Of a stretch of 35,510 nucleotides of DNA, positions 17,106-25,343 are shown piece after piece. Position 1 is the first letter of the stretch, and the number at the start of each line of letters is the position of its first letter. Source of the DNA: Clostridiales bacterium (GTDB taxonomy: Bacteria > Bacillota > Clostridia > Saccharofermentanales > Saccharofermentanaceae); NCBI GenBank assembly GCA_017515465.1, contig JAFWFV010000050.1, positions 1-35,510 of the forward strand. The letters are read 5' to 3'. A program made the translations under genes and the position numbers. The notes beneath the pieces were generated by a model. It was given only the letters and a program-made list of their open reading frames with translations, was not told the origin of the DNA and searched no databases.

Positions 17106-17684
17106 TTAATCCTGATGTCTGAAGGTCAGTGAATCGTCAGACATGGACTCGATAATTGCAAGGGACAGGAGATCGATACCCATATCACGGATCTTGTCTC
17201 CGCCATGCTGGAATCCCTTCTCGATAGCGACGGCTGCACCGGCGCACTCAGCGCCTGCAGTCTCTATTATCTCGAGGAGTCCGATTATGGCATTCCCCTT
17301 TGCCAGGAAATCATCAACTATAAGGATGTTATCAGAAGAATCAATGAACTCACGGCTGACCACTACGTCATATGTGGACTGGTGAGTATAAGAAAAGACT
17401 TTTGTTGAGACCAGGACCTGGTCGAGGTTATTGGACTTATGCTTCTTGGCAAATACCATGGGAACACCGAGGGCCTGTGCCGTAGCGAATGCCAGGGCTA
17501 TTCCGGAAGTCTCGATGGTCAGTATCTTTGTAACGCCTTTGTCCCTGAAATGATCGGCAATCTCCTTGCCCATCAGGGTGATCAGTTCGGTATCGAGCTG
17601 CTGATTGAGGAATGATCCTACTCTCAGGACCTCACCGGGATAGACCTCACCGTCCTTTAAGATCCTCTCTTCAAGAATACGCAT
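17106..17684 (-). CDS. xpt: Xanthine phosphoribosyltransferase
   Basis: The product is 192 residues, the usual size. The enzyme converts xanthine and PRPP to XMP for purine salvage in the cytoplasm. The N-terminal MRILEERI matches the family, and the PRPP-binding motif is ILIVDDFLAKGNA (about residues 122-134). An in-frame GTG at 17693 is rejected because AGGGGGTG precedes the ATG at 17684 at proper spacing. A promoter lies directly upstream. The following genes form a complete purine/nucleoside importer, so uptake and salvage are probably transcribed together. Confidence 0.93.
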   Translation of the reverse strand: MRILEERILKDGEVYPGEVLRVGSFLNQQLDTELITLMGKEIADHFRDKGVTKILTIETSGIALAFATAQALGVPMVFAKKHKSNNLDQVLVSTKVFSYTHQSTYDVVVSREFIDSSDNILIVDDFLAKGNAIIGLLEIIETAGAECAGAAVAIEKGFQHGGDKIRDMGIDLLSLAIIESMSDDSLTFRHQD

Positions 17685-17690
17685 ACAAAA

Positions 17691-17743
17691 CACCCCCTGA
17701 ATACGAGCATAAATACCCTATAATAATAAGGTCACAGGGGGTG
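17691..17743. repeat. Inverted repeat flanking the xpt promoter and ribosome binding site
   Basis: CACCCCCTG at 17691-17699 and CAGGGGGTG at 17735-17743 are perfect 9-base inverted copies, 35 bases apart. One arm lies in the spacer between -35 and -10, the other covers the Shine-Dalgarno sequence of xpt. Because the upstream arm is not transcribed, pairing in RNA is not possible from this promoter. A DNA-binding regulator is the more likely reading if the repeat is functional. Confidence 0.5.
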
Positions 17744-17752
17744 AAATGTCAA
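17723..17752 (-). promoter_or_regulatory. Promoter of the xpt-importer operon
   Basis: A -35 TTGACA (17747-17752) and -10 TATTAT (17723-17728) are 18 bases apart on the minus strand. The leader before the xpt ATG would be only about 30 bases, too short for a purine riboswitch. Confidence 0.7.
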
Positions 17753-17772
17753 TTGATAATCGCTGGTTTGGA

Positions 17773-19800
17773 TCACTCCGTTACAGGAGCATCGATAGGC
17801 TCAGATCCCGCATCATCTCCGGAGTCTTTTCCACCGGTTTCCCCGCTCTTCTGTTCTTCAGCCTTCGTTGCCTCAGCCTTCTTTGCCTCGGCTTGAGCCT
17901 TCTCCTCTGCGAGTTCGCTGTTTACCACATCCAGATCGCCGTCTGCCTCGTAGATCTTTTCGAATTCAGGGCCGTCAACAGTATTCTTCTCGATAAGCCT
18001 CTTGGCAAGACCTTCAACGATAGCCTTCTTTTCAGTAAGGATCCTCTTGGTCTCTTCGTAGCACTTATCGATAATGCTCTTAATCTCTGAATCTATAGCG
18101 GCAGCCGTGCTGTCAGAATAGCTCTGAACCTGACCGAAGGAATAACCGAGGAATACCTCGTCGTTATCGTCTCCGAATATCATGTTGCGGAACTTGGAAG
18201 ACAGTCCGTAGCGCTTGATCATGTTGGTTGCGATCCTGTTGCACTGCTTGAGGTCGGATGCGGCCCCCGTTGATACCTCTCCCAGGAATATCTCCTCGGC
18301 AGCCCTGCCGCCCAGTGACATCTTGATGGCATCGAGGAGCATCTTCTCAGTATAGAAATCAGTATCCTCTATGGGCTTGTATGCCGTATATCCGCCTGCA
18401 CCGCCCGCAGGGATTATGGTTACCCTGTCGACTTTCTGGAAGTCTGATGTTGCACGGAGCACGACTGCATGTCCTGCCTCGTGGTATGCGGTGAGCTTCT
18501 TGACCTTGTCAGTCAGCTTCTTGGACTTCTTTTCAGGACCCATCTGGACTCTGAAGGTTGCATCCGTGATCTCCAGCATGGTTACCTTGTCCTTGTTCCT
18601 GCGTGCAGCAAGGAGAGCTGCCTCGTTCAGGAGGTTCTCCAGATCAGCACCCGTAAATCCTACAGTGGACAGGGCGATCTCGTGGAGATCCACGTCATCA
18701 GCCAGTATCTTGTTCCTGGCATGTATCTTGAGGATGGCCTCTCTGCCGTCAGCATCGGGCATGTTGACCATGATCCTTCTGTCAAATCTGCCGGGTCTCA
18801 GCAGAGCCGGGTCGAGAACGTCAACCCTGTTGGTTGCCGCAATGACTATTACATTGGAATTGGATGCGAAACCGTCCATCTCTACGAGGATCTGGTTCAA
18901 TGTCTGCTCACGCTCATCCTGTCCGCCGCCTAAGCCGGCACCTCTCTTACGTCCTACAGCATCGATCTCATCGATGAATACAACGCTGGGAGCTTCTTTC
19001 TTTGCCTCTGCAAAAAGGCTCCTGACACGGGAAGCACCGACACCTACCAGCATCTCGACGAAGTCAGAACCGGAGATGTAGAAGAACTTTACTCCTGCCT
19101 CGCCTGCTACGGCTCTGGCCAGCAACGTCTTACCTGTTCCCGGAGGACCGTAGAGCAATACGCCCTTGGGGATCTTGGCTCCCAGGGTCTGATATTTCTT
19201 GGGGTATTTCAGGAAGTCAACGACCTCTGCCAGTTCTTCCTTCTCCTCATCTGCACCGGCAACATCCGTGAACCTCACCTTTACATCGTCAGGGTTGGAT
19301 AATCTGGCCCTGTTATTACCGAAGCTGAATACACTGTTGCTGTCCTTTGCCTGCCTGGACAGTGTCATGAACACCATGAACACTATGATTATGGTGGCAA
19401 GGAAGAAGCCGATATTGACGATCAGGCTCCAGTCAAAGGGCTCGGAATAATCGTATGTCTCGATCTTGCCCTGCTTCTGGGCAGTCTGGAGCTTATCGAC
19501 CAGGTCATCAACATACTCGTAAGGGATCTGCTGGACAAGCTGTTTCTTGACCGAACTGCCCTTCTCCGTATAGGTCATTACAACCTTGGTACCGTTGACC
19601 TCAACAGTCGAAACATTGTAATCGCTGCTGTCGATATACCTCATAACATCAGACAGGGTTGTCGTCTCTCTGGTACCGTAGTTGTTTCCGAAGACCACTA
19701 CTGAGAATACGACCAGTATTATCAGGAGGATAGCGTAAAAGATGAATCCCCCGCCCGGTCTGAATGACACATCATTTCTGTTCTTAGGCTTGCTGTCCAT
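17773..19800 (-). CDS. ftsH: ATP-dependent zinc metalloprotease FtsH
   Basis: The 675-residue product is a membrane-bound AAA+ protease that degrades damaged or regulatory membrane and soluble proteins. It has a membrane segment at about residues 18-37, an extracellular domain (about 38-122), a second membrane segment (about 125-147), Walker A GPPGTGKT (218-225), Walker B VVFIDEID (273-280) and the arginine-finger region LLRPGRFDRRI. The zinc site HEAGH is at residues 440-444. The tail (about 630-675) is a charged Lys/Glu/Ala-rich extension. It follows hpt by three bases and GAGG precedes its ATG. No terminator is visible before the xpt promoter. Confidence 0.97.
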   Translation of the reverse strand: MDSKPKNRNDVSFRPGGGFIFYAILLIILVVFSVVVFGNNYGTRETTTLSDVMRYIDSSDYNVSTVEVNGTKVVMTYTEKGSSVKKQLVQQIPYEYVDDLVDKLQTAQKQGKIETYDYSEPFDWSLIVNIGFFLATIIIVFMVFMTLSRQAKDSNSVFSFGNNRARLSNPDDVKVRFTDVAGADEEKEELAEVVDFLKYPKKYQTLGAKIPKGVLLYGPPGTGKTLLARAVAGEAGVKFFYISGSDFVEMLVGVGASRVRSLFAEAKKEAPSVVFIDEIDAVGRKRGAGLGGGQDEREQTLNQILVEMDGFASNSNVIVIAATNRVDVLDPALLRPGRFDRRIMVNMPDADGREAILKIHARNKILADDVDLHEIALSTVGFTGADLENLLNEAALLAARRNKDKVTMLEITDATFRVQMGPEKKSKKLTDKVKKLTAYHEAGHAVVLRATSDFQKVDRVTIIPAGGAGGYTAYKPIEDTDFYTEKMLLDAIKMSLGGRAAEEIFLGEVSTGAASDLKQCNRIATNMIKRYGLSSKFRNMIFGDDNDEVFLGYSFGQVQSYSDSTAAAIDSEIKSIIDKCYEETKRILTEKKAIVEGLAKRLIEKNTVDGPEFEKIYEADGDLDVVNSELAEEKAQAEAKKAEATKAEEQKSGETGGKDSGDDAGSEPIDAPVTE

Positions 19801-19803
19801 TAA

Positions 19804-20316
19804 TTACCTCACGATCCTAATATCCTCGTAATTCCTGAACTGTCCGTCCAGGTCGAGACCATATCCGACGATGAATTCGTCGGGAATAACGATGCCGCAG
19901 TAATCCGGCACCAGATCAGTCGTTCTTCTGTCAGGCTTATCGAAAGCTGCGCACAGCTTTACGGACTTTGCTCCTCTCCTGAGGAGTTCCTCCCTGACCA
20001 TCTTAAGTGTCCTGCCAGTATCAACTATATCCTCGACTACCAGAACATCCAGTCCCGTTACGTCTATCGTCAGATCCTTCCTGATCTTGAGGATGCCCGT
20101 GGATTCCGTTCCGATATAGCTGGACACCTGCATGAAATCGATATTTACCGGCATCTTGAGCTTTCTTACCAGATCGGCAGTAAAGATGAAAGCCCCTGTA
20201 AGGATACCAATGACGGCAAGCTCGCGGTCACCGTAATCACGGTTGATATCCGCTGCGACCCTGTCTACCATCTCATCGATCTGCTGTTTTGTGATCATTA
20301 CTGATGACGTATCCAT
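19804..20316 (-). CDS. hpt: Hypoxanthine phosphoribosyltransferase
   Basis: The product is 170 residues. It salvages hypoxanthine (and often guanine) with PRPP. The PRPP loop VVEDIVDTGRTL is at about residues 93-104, and the substrate-contacting DFMQVSSY is near residue 60. An in-frame ATG at 20334 overlaps the tilS stop, but AAGGAGG lies between it and the ATG at 20316 with correct spacing, so 20316 is taken as the start. The tilS-hpt-ftsH order is classical for Bacillota. Confidence 0.95.
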   Translation of the reverse strand: MDTSSVMITKQQIDEMVDRVAADINRDYGDRELAVIGILTGAFIFTADLVRKLKMPVNIDFMQVSSYIGTESTGILKIRKDLTIDVTGLDVLVVEDIVDTGRTLKMVREELLRRGAKSVKLCAAFDKPDRRTTDLVPDYCGIVIPDEFIVGYGLDLDGQFRNYEDIRIVR

Positions 20317-20330
20317 GCCGGTATCCTCCT

Positions 20331-21815
20331 TCATTCGATAAATGATACTTCCAGTATCCTGTCAGGCTCATAAGGAAGCTCTCCGAGGCACCGCTTCATC
20401 GACTGTTCACTTACAAAGCCCTTGCCGTGGCCTATTCCGGGAATAAAGACTATCCCGCTGTCATCGGCTATTGCCGCAACAAGATCCCTGACCTCCCTGG
20501 GAACCTTAAGATCAGTGAAGATCCTCCTGATCTGTTTGGAAGAGCCGGAACCTGCCCGGGCAAAATCCAGATTTCCTGCGGAAGTCCTGATGAATAAGTC
20601 TCCTGACACTTCATCCAAGGGGCAAAACCACGATTTACCATTATACTCTATGTCGTCACAATTCTCAATTATCCGTGTCTGTATTTGAATATCAGAATTA
20701 GGTATTTTAGCGGTAATTTGGGACTGATCCACAGGTATTTCCAGTTTTGCCATGATGCCCTCTCCGGCAATAACGAATCCGGACCTCAGAGCGATATCCG
20801 CCATGAATGATGCAATATCATCCTGAGATGAGAATCCGAACAGGCCGCCCTGAACAAAACAGATCATGCCTCCCGGCATGTCGATCCTGTTTGCCGTATC
20901 AGACAGGACCATGTCCTCTGCCTGTTTGAGGTTTACCGTTTCGAAGTCCTTGAGCGTTCCCGCCCTGCTAAGATAAAGCCTCCTGATCACCCTGGACCTG
21001 ATGGCAGGATGCAGGACAGATATTAATGCCGTATCCAGTACCTCCCTGCCGCATCTGAGCTTTACACATGCACCGTCGTACGCTTTATACGTCACCTCCG
21101 AAATGAAATCGGAATCGACGGCAAGCAGTGATGACGTATCCCTGATCGCAGATTCAGGCTGCTTTACGGATACCTTGGCGATCTCTGGAATGATCAGATT
21201 GCGCCAGATGTTCCTGGTGTGGTCGTTCTCCTGGTTTGTATGATCTGTCCTGAATTCCCTGTCTCCCAGGTATTCCAGGATCTCATTTTTCGTAACTGAC
21301 AGGAATGGTCTTATTATGCTGCCGTTCCTGGCCTTGATGCCGGTGAGTCCCTCCAGGCCGGATCCCCTGAACAGGTTCATCAGGAAGGTCTCTGCCAGGT
21401 CATCCGCGTGGTGAGCAACAGCGATCACGGCGTTCCTGCCCTCCGATGCCAGTTCCTGTCTGATCTTTTCGAATTCCCTGTATCTTACGATCCTTCCGGT
21501 CTCTTCCTCGGTCCGCTTCATTTCGGATGACATCTGGGATATGTCAAATCTCAGTGTTCTCAGAGGGACATCAAATCTGCTGCAGAGATCAGAAACGAAC
21601 CGTTCGTCCTCATCGCAGTCACCGGGTCTCAGACCATGGTTGATGTGAACGGCATAGATGCCGCCGCCATATCTTCCTGAAGATCTCAGTTCGGTAAAGA
21701 AATAAAAGAGTGCAACGGAATCAGGCCCGCCCGATAATCCGATCACTACCGCATCATTGTTCAGGAGATCATTGGAATCGCAAAATGCCAGGACCTTGCC
21801 CGTGAGATCAGCCAT
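20331..21815 (-). CDS. tilS: tRNA(Ile)-lysidine synthetase
   Basis: The 494-residue product modifies C34 of the CAU-anticodon tRNA-Ile to lysidine so that it reads AUA. The P-loop SGGPDS is at residues 28-33, and the PP-loop ATPase domain continues with HINHGLRPGDCDEDE and VAHHADDLAET. A substrate-binding middle domain and a C-terminal domain with GIGHGKGFVS follow. It is slightly longer than many homologues. It starts six bases after the dnaB stop with a weak ribosome binding site. Confidence 0.95.
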   Translation of the reverse strand: MADLTGKVLAFCDSNDLLNNDAVVIGLSGGPDSVALFYFFTELRSSGRYGGGIYAVHINHGLRPGDCDEDERFVSDLCSRFDVPLRTLRFDISQMSSEMKRTEEETGRIVRYREFEKIRQELASEGRNAVIAVAHHADDLAETFLMNLFRGSGLEGLTGIKARNGSIIRPFLSVTKNEILEYLGDREFRTDHTNQENDHTRNIWRNLIIPEIAKVSVKQPESAIRDTSSLLAVDSDFISEVTYKAYDGACVKLRCGREVLDTALISVLHPAIRSRVIRRLYLSRAGTLKDFETVNLKQAEDMVLSDTANRIDMPGGMICFVQGGLFGFSSQDDIASFMADIALRSGFVIAGEGIMAKLEIPVDQSQITAKIPNSDIQIQTRIIENCDDIEYNGKSWFCPLDEVSGDLFIRTSAGNLDFARAGSGSSKQIRRIFTDLKVPREVRDLVAAIADDSGIVFIPGIGHGKGFVSEQSMKRCLGELPYEPDRILEVSFIE

Positions 21816-21821
21816 AATCCG

Positions 21822-23435
21822 TCAGTCGATCATTCCCGGGGGCAGGTCATCGTGGCTGTCACTGAAGAAGTCATCGTTGTCCGGATTGCCGAATCCGTCT
21901 GAGGATTCAGGTGGTATGTCATCCGGAGAATAATCCGCCGGTGCTGCAACTGACGCATATTCTTCCTCTCCGAAGCTGTAATCGGAAGCGGCAGAATCGC
22001 CGTCTGTAGTCCTGGTATACGAAGACTGCCTGGAAGGTGCCATGCCGGATGATTCGGGATCCTCGGGATCGCTCTCCTTCTTGGGTTCGAAGAAGAGGGT
22101 CTTCTTGCCCCACCACTTGAGCTTGACAGGACCTGTCTCGCCCTTACGGTTCTTTGCCAGTATAATGTGGGCATCAACGATCTCGGGCTTTTCCTCGTTC
22201 TTTGTATAATAGTCGGGACGGTCGATAAAGATTACCGTATCAGCGTCCTGCTCGATAGCACCCGAATCACGGAGATCCGAGAGCATAGGAGTATGGTCAT
22301 CTCTCTTCTCTGCTCCTCTGGACAGCTGTGACAGCGCGATTATCGGAACTTCCATTTCCTTGGCCATGAGCTTCAATGACCTGGAGATATCTGAGATCTC
22401 GGTCTGCCTGTTGGCTCCTGCGCGGTTAACGCCGGAGCTCATGAGCTGGATATAGTCTACAATGACCAGGCCCAGCTTGCCTGCTGACCTCAGTTCCTTC
22501 AGCTTGGCCATCATGGTGATCGGAGTTACGTCCGATTTGTCATCCACGTATATGTTCATTCCCTGCAGGCCCTTGATGGCCGTAAGGATCTGATGCTGTT
22601 CCTCATCGGATAGGTTGGCCTGCTGCATCTTCCTGGAATTGACATTCGTCCTGGCAGCCAGGACTCTGTTGCCGATCTCGGCCTTGCTCATCTCGAGGGA
22701 GAATATATTTACATTGCCGCCCTGTGCGGTGGCAACATTTGTTGCGATATTAATAGCGAATGCCGTCTTACCCATACCGGGTCTGGCAGCTATGATGTTA
22801 AGGGAACCGGGAGCCATTCCTCCCATCTTCTTGTCCAGGAGGCTGAACCCGGTATTAACGTTCCTCTTGCCCTTGCCGCTGGCAACCTCCTTGATCATCA
22901 TCAGGTTGTCCTTGGCGATCTTGTCCAGTCTCTCGAATCCTACGCCGGAATCCTCCATCCTCATGGAAGACAGTTCCGTAACGGATGCATCGATAATGGA
23001 ATCGGCACTCTGATGACCCGTGGATGCCATGGTGACATATTTCTTAAGGGCCTGGTTGACCTTTCTGAGCCTGCTCTTCTCAACTACGCTGTTAACGTAG
23101 TCATCCAGGTTGGATAATACCGCGACCATGTCGGCAATGCCGTAGAGGTATTCCCTGCCGCCGGCCTTGTTGATGTTGCCGTTCTCATCGAGAGCATCTG
23201 CAACAGTATATCTGTCAATGCTGACGCTCCTCATGTAGAGGGAGAGGATGCAGTCATATATGACGGAGTTCCTGTTATCGGAGAAATCCTCCTTTACCAG
23301 GCTCTTGCCGCACTTCTCACGGGCCTTGTCATGTGACAGGCACAGACACAGGACAGCTCTCTCACTGTCTATGTCCTTGTCGGGAGCTGCATTAGGATCG
23401 ATCAGATTATCAGTATATTCCCTGGGGTCATCCAT
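21822..23435 (-). CDS. dnaB: Replicative DNA helicase DnaB
   Basis: The 537-residue product is the hexameric fork helicase. It has an N-terminal DnaG-interacting domain (about residues 20-120), a linker, and a RecA-like domain with Walker A ARPGMGKTA (near residue 220), Walker B-type LVIVDYIQLM and the DRPDYY region. The enzyme core ends near residue 450. The remaining about 85 residues are Asp, Ser, Pro and Glu-rich, low in complexity and probably disordered, which is longer than in typical homologues. GGAG lies nine bases before the ATG. The gene follows rplI by six bases. Confidence 0.96.
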   Translation of the reverse strand: MDDPREYTDNLIDPNAAPDKDIDSERAVLCLCLSHDKAREKCGKSLVKEDFSDNRNSVIYDCILSLYMRSVSIDRYTVADALDENGNINKAGGREYLYGIADMVAVLSNLDDYVNSVVEKSRLRKVNQALKKYVTMASTGHQSADSIIDASVTELSSMRMEDSGVGFERLDKIAKDNLMMIKEVASGKGKRNVNTGFSLLDKKMGGMAPGSLNIIAARPGMGKTAFAINIATNVATAQGGNVNIFSLEMSKAEIGNRVLAARTNVNSRKMQQANLSDEEQHQILTAIKGLQGMNIYVDDKSDVTPITMMAKLKELRSAGKLGLVIVDYIQLMSSGVNRAGANRQTEISDISRSLKLMAKEMEVPIIALSQLSRGAEKRDDHTPMLSDLRDSGAIEQDADTVIFIDRPDYYTKNEEKPEIVDAHIILAKNRKGETGPVKLKWWGKKTLFFEPKKESDPEDPESSGMAPSRQSSYTRTTDGDSAASDYSFGEEEYASVAAPADYSPDDIPPESSDGFGNPDNDDFFSDSHDDLPPGMID

Positions 23436-23441
23436 CGGTCA

Positions 23442-23885
23442 TTACTCCGCTGAAACTGCTACATCGATCTCAGAAGATACCTTGGGGTGGAGCTTGATCC
23501 TGACTCCAAATGTTCCTACAGTCTTGATTGGGCCAGACAATACGACCTGCTTCTTGTCGATCTCATATCCGGCACCCTTCATTGCCTCAGCGATATCCGC
23601 AGCCGTTACTGCACCGTAGAGCTTGCCGCCTTCACCGCCCTTGGCGTGAACTTCAAAAGTCTTGCCGTCCAGTTCGGCCTTAAGCTCCTGGGCAGCTAAG
23701 AGAGCACGTCTCTCGTGCTCGGCCTTTGCTCCTGTCTGGAGCTTGACCTCGTTGAGATTGGAGGCAGATGTCTCCTTCGCCAGCTTTTTCTTGAACAAGA
23801 AGTTCCTGGCATAGCCGTCGCTGACATTGACAACATCGTTTGCCTTGCCCAGACCCTTGACATCACTAAGTAAGATTACCTGCAT
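23442..23885 (-). CDS. rplI: 50S ribosomal protein L9
   Basis: The 147-residue product has the family start [14 protein letters not shown], the DGYARNFLF motif, a long charged connecting helix (about residues 40-75) and the C-terminal RNA-binding domain. L9 binds domain V of 23S rRNA. GGAGG precedes the ATG by six bases. A terminator hairpin lies between rpsR and this gene, so its supply depends on read-through or on a promoter not recognised here. Confidence 0.97.
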   Translation of the reverse strand: MQVILLSDVKGLGKANDVVNVSDGYARNFLFKKKLAKETSASNLNEVKLQTGAKAEHERRALLAAQELKAELDGKTFEVHAKGGEGGKLYGAVTAADIAEAMKGAGYEIDKKQVVLSGPIKTVGTFGVRIKLHPKVSSEIDVAVSAE

Positions 23886-23904
23886 ATACTACCTCCGAAT
23901 TAAA

Positions 23905-23942
23905 TACAAAAGCAGCTTCCAGACCATAGCCCGGAAGCTGCC
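23905..23942 (-). terminator. Intrinsic terminator or attenuator between rpsR and rplI
   Basis: On the minus strand GCAGCTTCC (23941-23933) pairs with GGAAGCTGC (23920-23912), extended by further pairs near the loop, and is followed by TTTTGTATTT. It would end most rpsF-ssb-rpsR transcripts, leaving a fraction to read into rplI-dnaB. Confidence 0.85.
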
Positions 23943-23991
23943 TTAAGCTCAAAACATGTTGTTCAAAGCAATTCTTCCGTTAATACCTCGA

Positions 23992-24264
23992 TCACTCTGC
24001 TGTATAGGGAAGAATGGCAAGCTGACGAGCACGCTTGATAGCTGTAGTGAGCTCGCGCTGATGCTTAGCACATGTACCTGTCATTCTCTTAGGAAGAACC
24101 TTGCCGCTCTCGGAAATGTACTTCTTAAGTGTAACAGCATCCATGAAATCGATCTCTTCTACCTTAGTAGCGCAGAAGTTACAAACCTTCCTGCGTGAAC
24201 GTCTCTGTCTCAAATTGCCGCCTGCAAACTCTCTCGCGGGCTTAACTGCTTTATTCTCAGCCAT
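23992..24264 (-). CDS. rpsR: 30S ribosomal protein S18
   Basis: The 90-residue product carries the S18 patterns [29 protein letters not shown] and [11 protein letters not shown]. It binds the central domain of 16S rRNA together with S6. Four cysteines (Cys-X2-Cys near the N-terminus and one in TGTCAKH among them) suggest a metal-binding form of S18. AGGAGA precedes the ATG. It is third in the rpsF-ssb-rpsR operon. Confidence 0.97.
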   Translation of the reverse strand: MAENKAVKPAREFAGGNLRQRRSRRKVCNFCATKVEEIDFMDAVTLKKYISESGKVLPKRMTGTCAKHQRELTTAIKRARQLAILPYTAE

Positions 24265-24282
24265 TGTAATTTCTCCTTCCGA

Positions 24283-24765
24283 TTAAAGTTCGAACGGAAG
24301 ACTTCCGCCGTCTCCGGAACTGAATGAATCATCACCGTAATCACTGTCAATGGACTTAGCGGGAGCCGTGGGAGCGCTAGCTGCTACCGAGCCTGCCTGA
24401 GGCTGGGGCTGGGACTGCATCTGCGCATCGGAGCCGGATCTGCCTGAACCTGAAGATTCAACAAACTCTGCCTCGTCAACGACTACTTCGGTCACATATC
24501 TCTTCTGTCCGTCGTTTCCGTCATAGCTCCTGGACTGAAGGCTGCCAACGATTCCGATCTTGGAACCCTTGTGAAAATAATTGCTGATAAATGATGCTGT
24601 CTGACGCCATGCCACACAGTTGATGAAATCAGCCTGCCTCTGTCCGTTTGCATCCTTAAAGCGACGATCTACTGCAACGGTGAAGTTAACGAACTGCACC
24701 TGAGATGATGTCATCTTTGTCTCGGGATCTTTTGTAAGTCTTCCAACCAATACTACTTTGTTCAT
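24283..24765 (-). CDS. ssb: Single-stranded DNA-binding protein
   Basis: The 160-residue product has an OB-fold (about residues 1-105) starting MNKVVLVGRLTKDPE, with FINCVAWRQTA and GIVGSLQSRSY. A Gln/Pro/Ala/Ser-rich linker and an acidic tail follow. The C-terminal tip reads SLPFEL instead of the usual DDDLPF/DDDIPF ending. The tip normally recruits replication and repair partners, so the two extra residues after Phe are unusual. AGGAAGG lies before the ATG, and it sits between rpsF and rpsR as in most Bacillota. Confidence 0.96.
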   Translation of the reverse strand: MNKVVLVGRLTKDPETKMTSSQVQFVNFTVAVDRRFKDANGQRQADFINCVAWRQTASFISNYFHKGSKIGIVGSLQSRSYDGNDGQKRYVTEVVVDEAEFVESSGSGRSGSDAQMQSQPQPQAGSVAASAPTAPAKSIDSDYGDDSFSSGDGGSLPFEL

Positions 24766-24796
24766 CTTAATACCTTCCTAATCATTGTTCTGTGAA

Positions 24797-25084
24797 TTAC
24801 TCACCGATACGAACAACAAGGTAACGAAGAACGCCGTCAGTGATGTTCAATACACGCTCGAACTCGCTAGGGAAATCACCTTCGGCTGTGAAATTGATCT
24901 GAACGTAGTAGCCAGATCTCTGATCATTGATCTCATAAGCCAGTTCCTTGATTCCGAGAACATCGAGAGAATCGATAGATGCTGCGGACTCAACCTTGGC
25001 CTTGATGGAATCTGTCAGAGCTGTAAGACCCTCATCACCCAGTGTGGGATTAAGGACTACTACTGCACGATAATTGTTAGCCAT
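24797..25084 (-). CDS. rpsF: 30S ribosomal protein S6
   Basis: The 95-residue product shows the S6 patterns YRAVVVLNPTL, KELAYEINDQRSGYYVQINF and a C-terminal DGVLRYLVVRI. S6 pairs with S18 on 16S rRNA, and the complex also represses its own operon in many bacteria. AGGAGG precedes the ATG. The gene follows a leader with the expected CCG-containing element and two promoters. Confidence 0.97.
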   Translation of the reverse strand: MANNYRAVVVLNPTLGDEGLTALTDSIKAKVESAASIDSLDVLGIKELAYEINDQRSGYYVQINFTAEGDFPSEFERVLNITDGVLRYLVVRIGE

Positions 25085-25160
25085 GTTACTTTACCTCCTT
25101 CCGGACTTATCGGCCCGTCATCAGAGTGACGAGCAAGGATCGCTGCGCATGCGCAGTGCT
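25085..25160 (-). promoter_or_regulatory. rpsF leader with S6:S18-type autoregulatory element
   Basis: On the minus strand the leader holds a perfect palindrome CTGCGCATGCGCAG (25143-25156), a hairpin CGTCA/TGACG (25127-25131 with 25116-25120) and then GGGCCGATAAGTCCGG (25116-25101), directly before AAGGAGG. A hairpin with an exposed CCG next to the rpsF start is the known S6:S18 target, which mimics their 16S rRNA site. The assignment rests on position and the CCG elements, not on a covariance search. Confidence 0.6.
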
Positions 25161-25164
25161 AGTT

Positions 25165-25193
25165 AGGATAACACATTTGTCAATTCAATTCAA
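25165..25193 (-). promoter_or_regulatory. Proximal promoter of rpsF-ssb-rpsR
   Basis: A -35 TTGAAT (25188-25193) and -10 TATCCT (25165-25170) are spaced by 17 bases on the minus strand. The start would be near 25158, making a leader of about 75 bases. Confidence 0.6.
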
Positions 25194-25236
25194 GTTACGT
25201 TATAGTTCATATCCATTCAAAAATACTTACTCGCAT

Positions 25237-25245
25237 ATTATAGCA
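25237..25245 (-). promoter_or_regulatory. Candidate distal extended -10 promoter of rpsF
   Basis: The minus strand carries TGCTATAAT, a perfect extended -10. No good -35 is present, as is tolerated for this promoter class. Transcripts would start near 25230. Confidence 0.4.
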
Positions 25246-25305
25246 CGGCACAAAACATTTGTTTAGTTATTTTTTGCATTCATTCCATTTAGTTTTACGA
25301 TTATG

Positions 25306-25311
25306 TATAAT
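25306..25311 (+). promoter_or_regulatory. Candidate -10 of the plus-strand ABC transporter operon
   Basis: TATAAT lies about 33 bases before the ATG at 25344, with an AAGGA in the leader. No convincing -35 hexamer was found at the right distance. Confidence 0.35.
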
Positions 25312-25343
25312 ATACCTACTAAATAATAAGGAAACGGACCACG

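Noticed and set aside
17685..17722. Purine riboswitch upstream of xpt
   Set aside because: From the visible promoter the leader is only about 30 bases, and no aptamer core was found. An inverted repeat in DNA is reported instead.
18371..19081. Long plus-strand frame (236 codons) inside ftsH
   Set aside because: It is antisense to the AAA+ core of FtsH, whose motifs are intact. Long antisense frames are common opposite such coding sequence.
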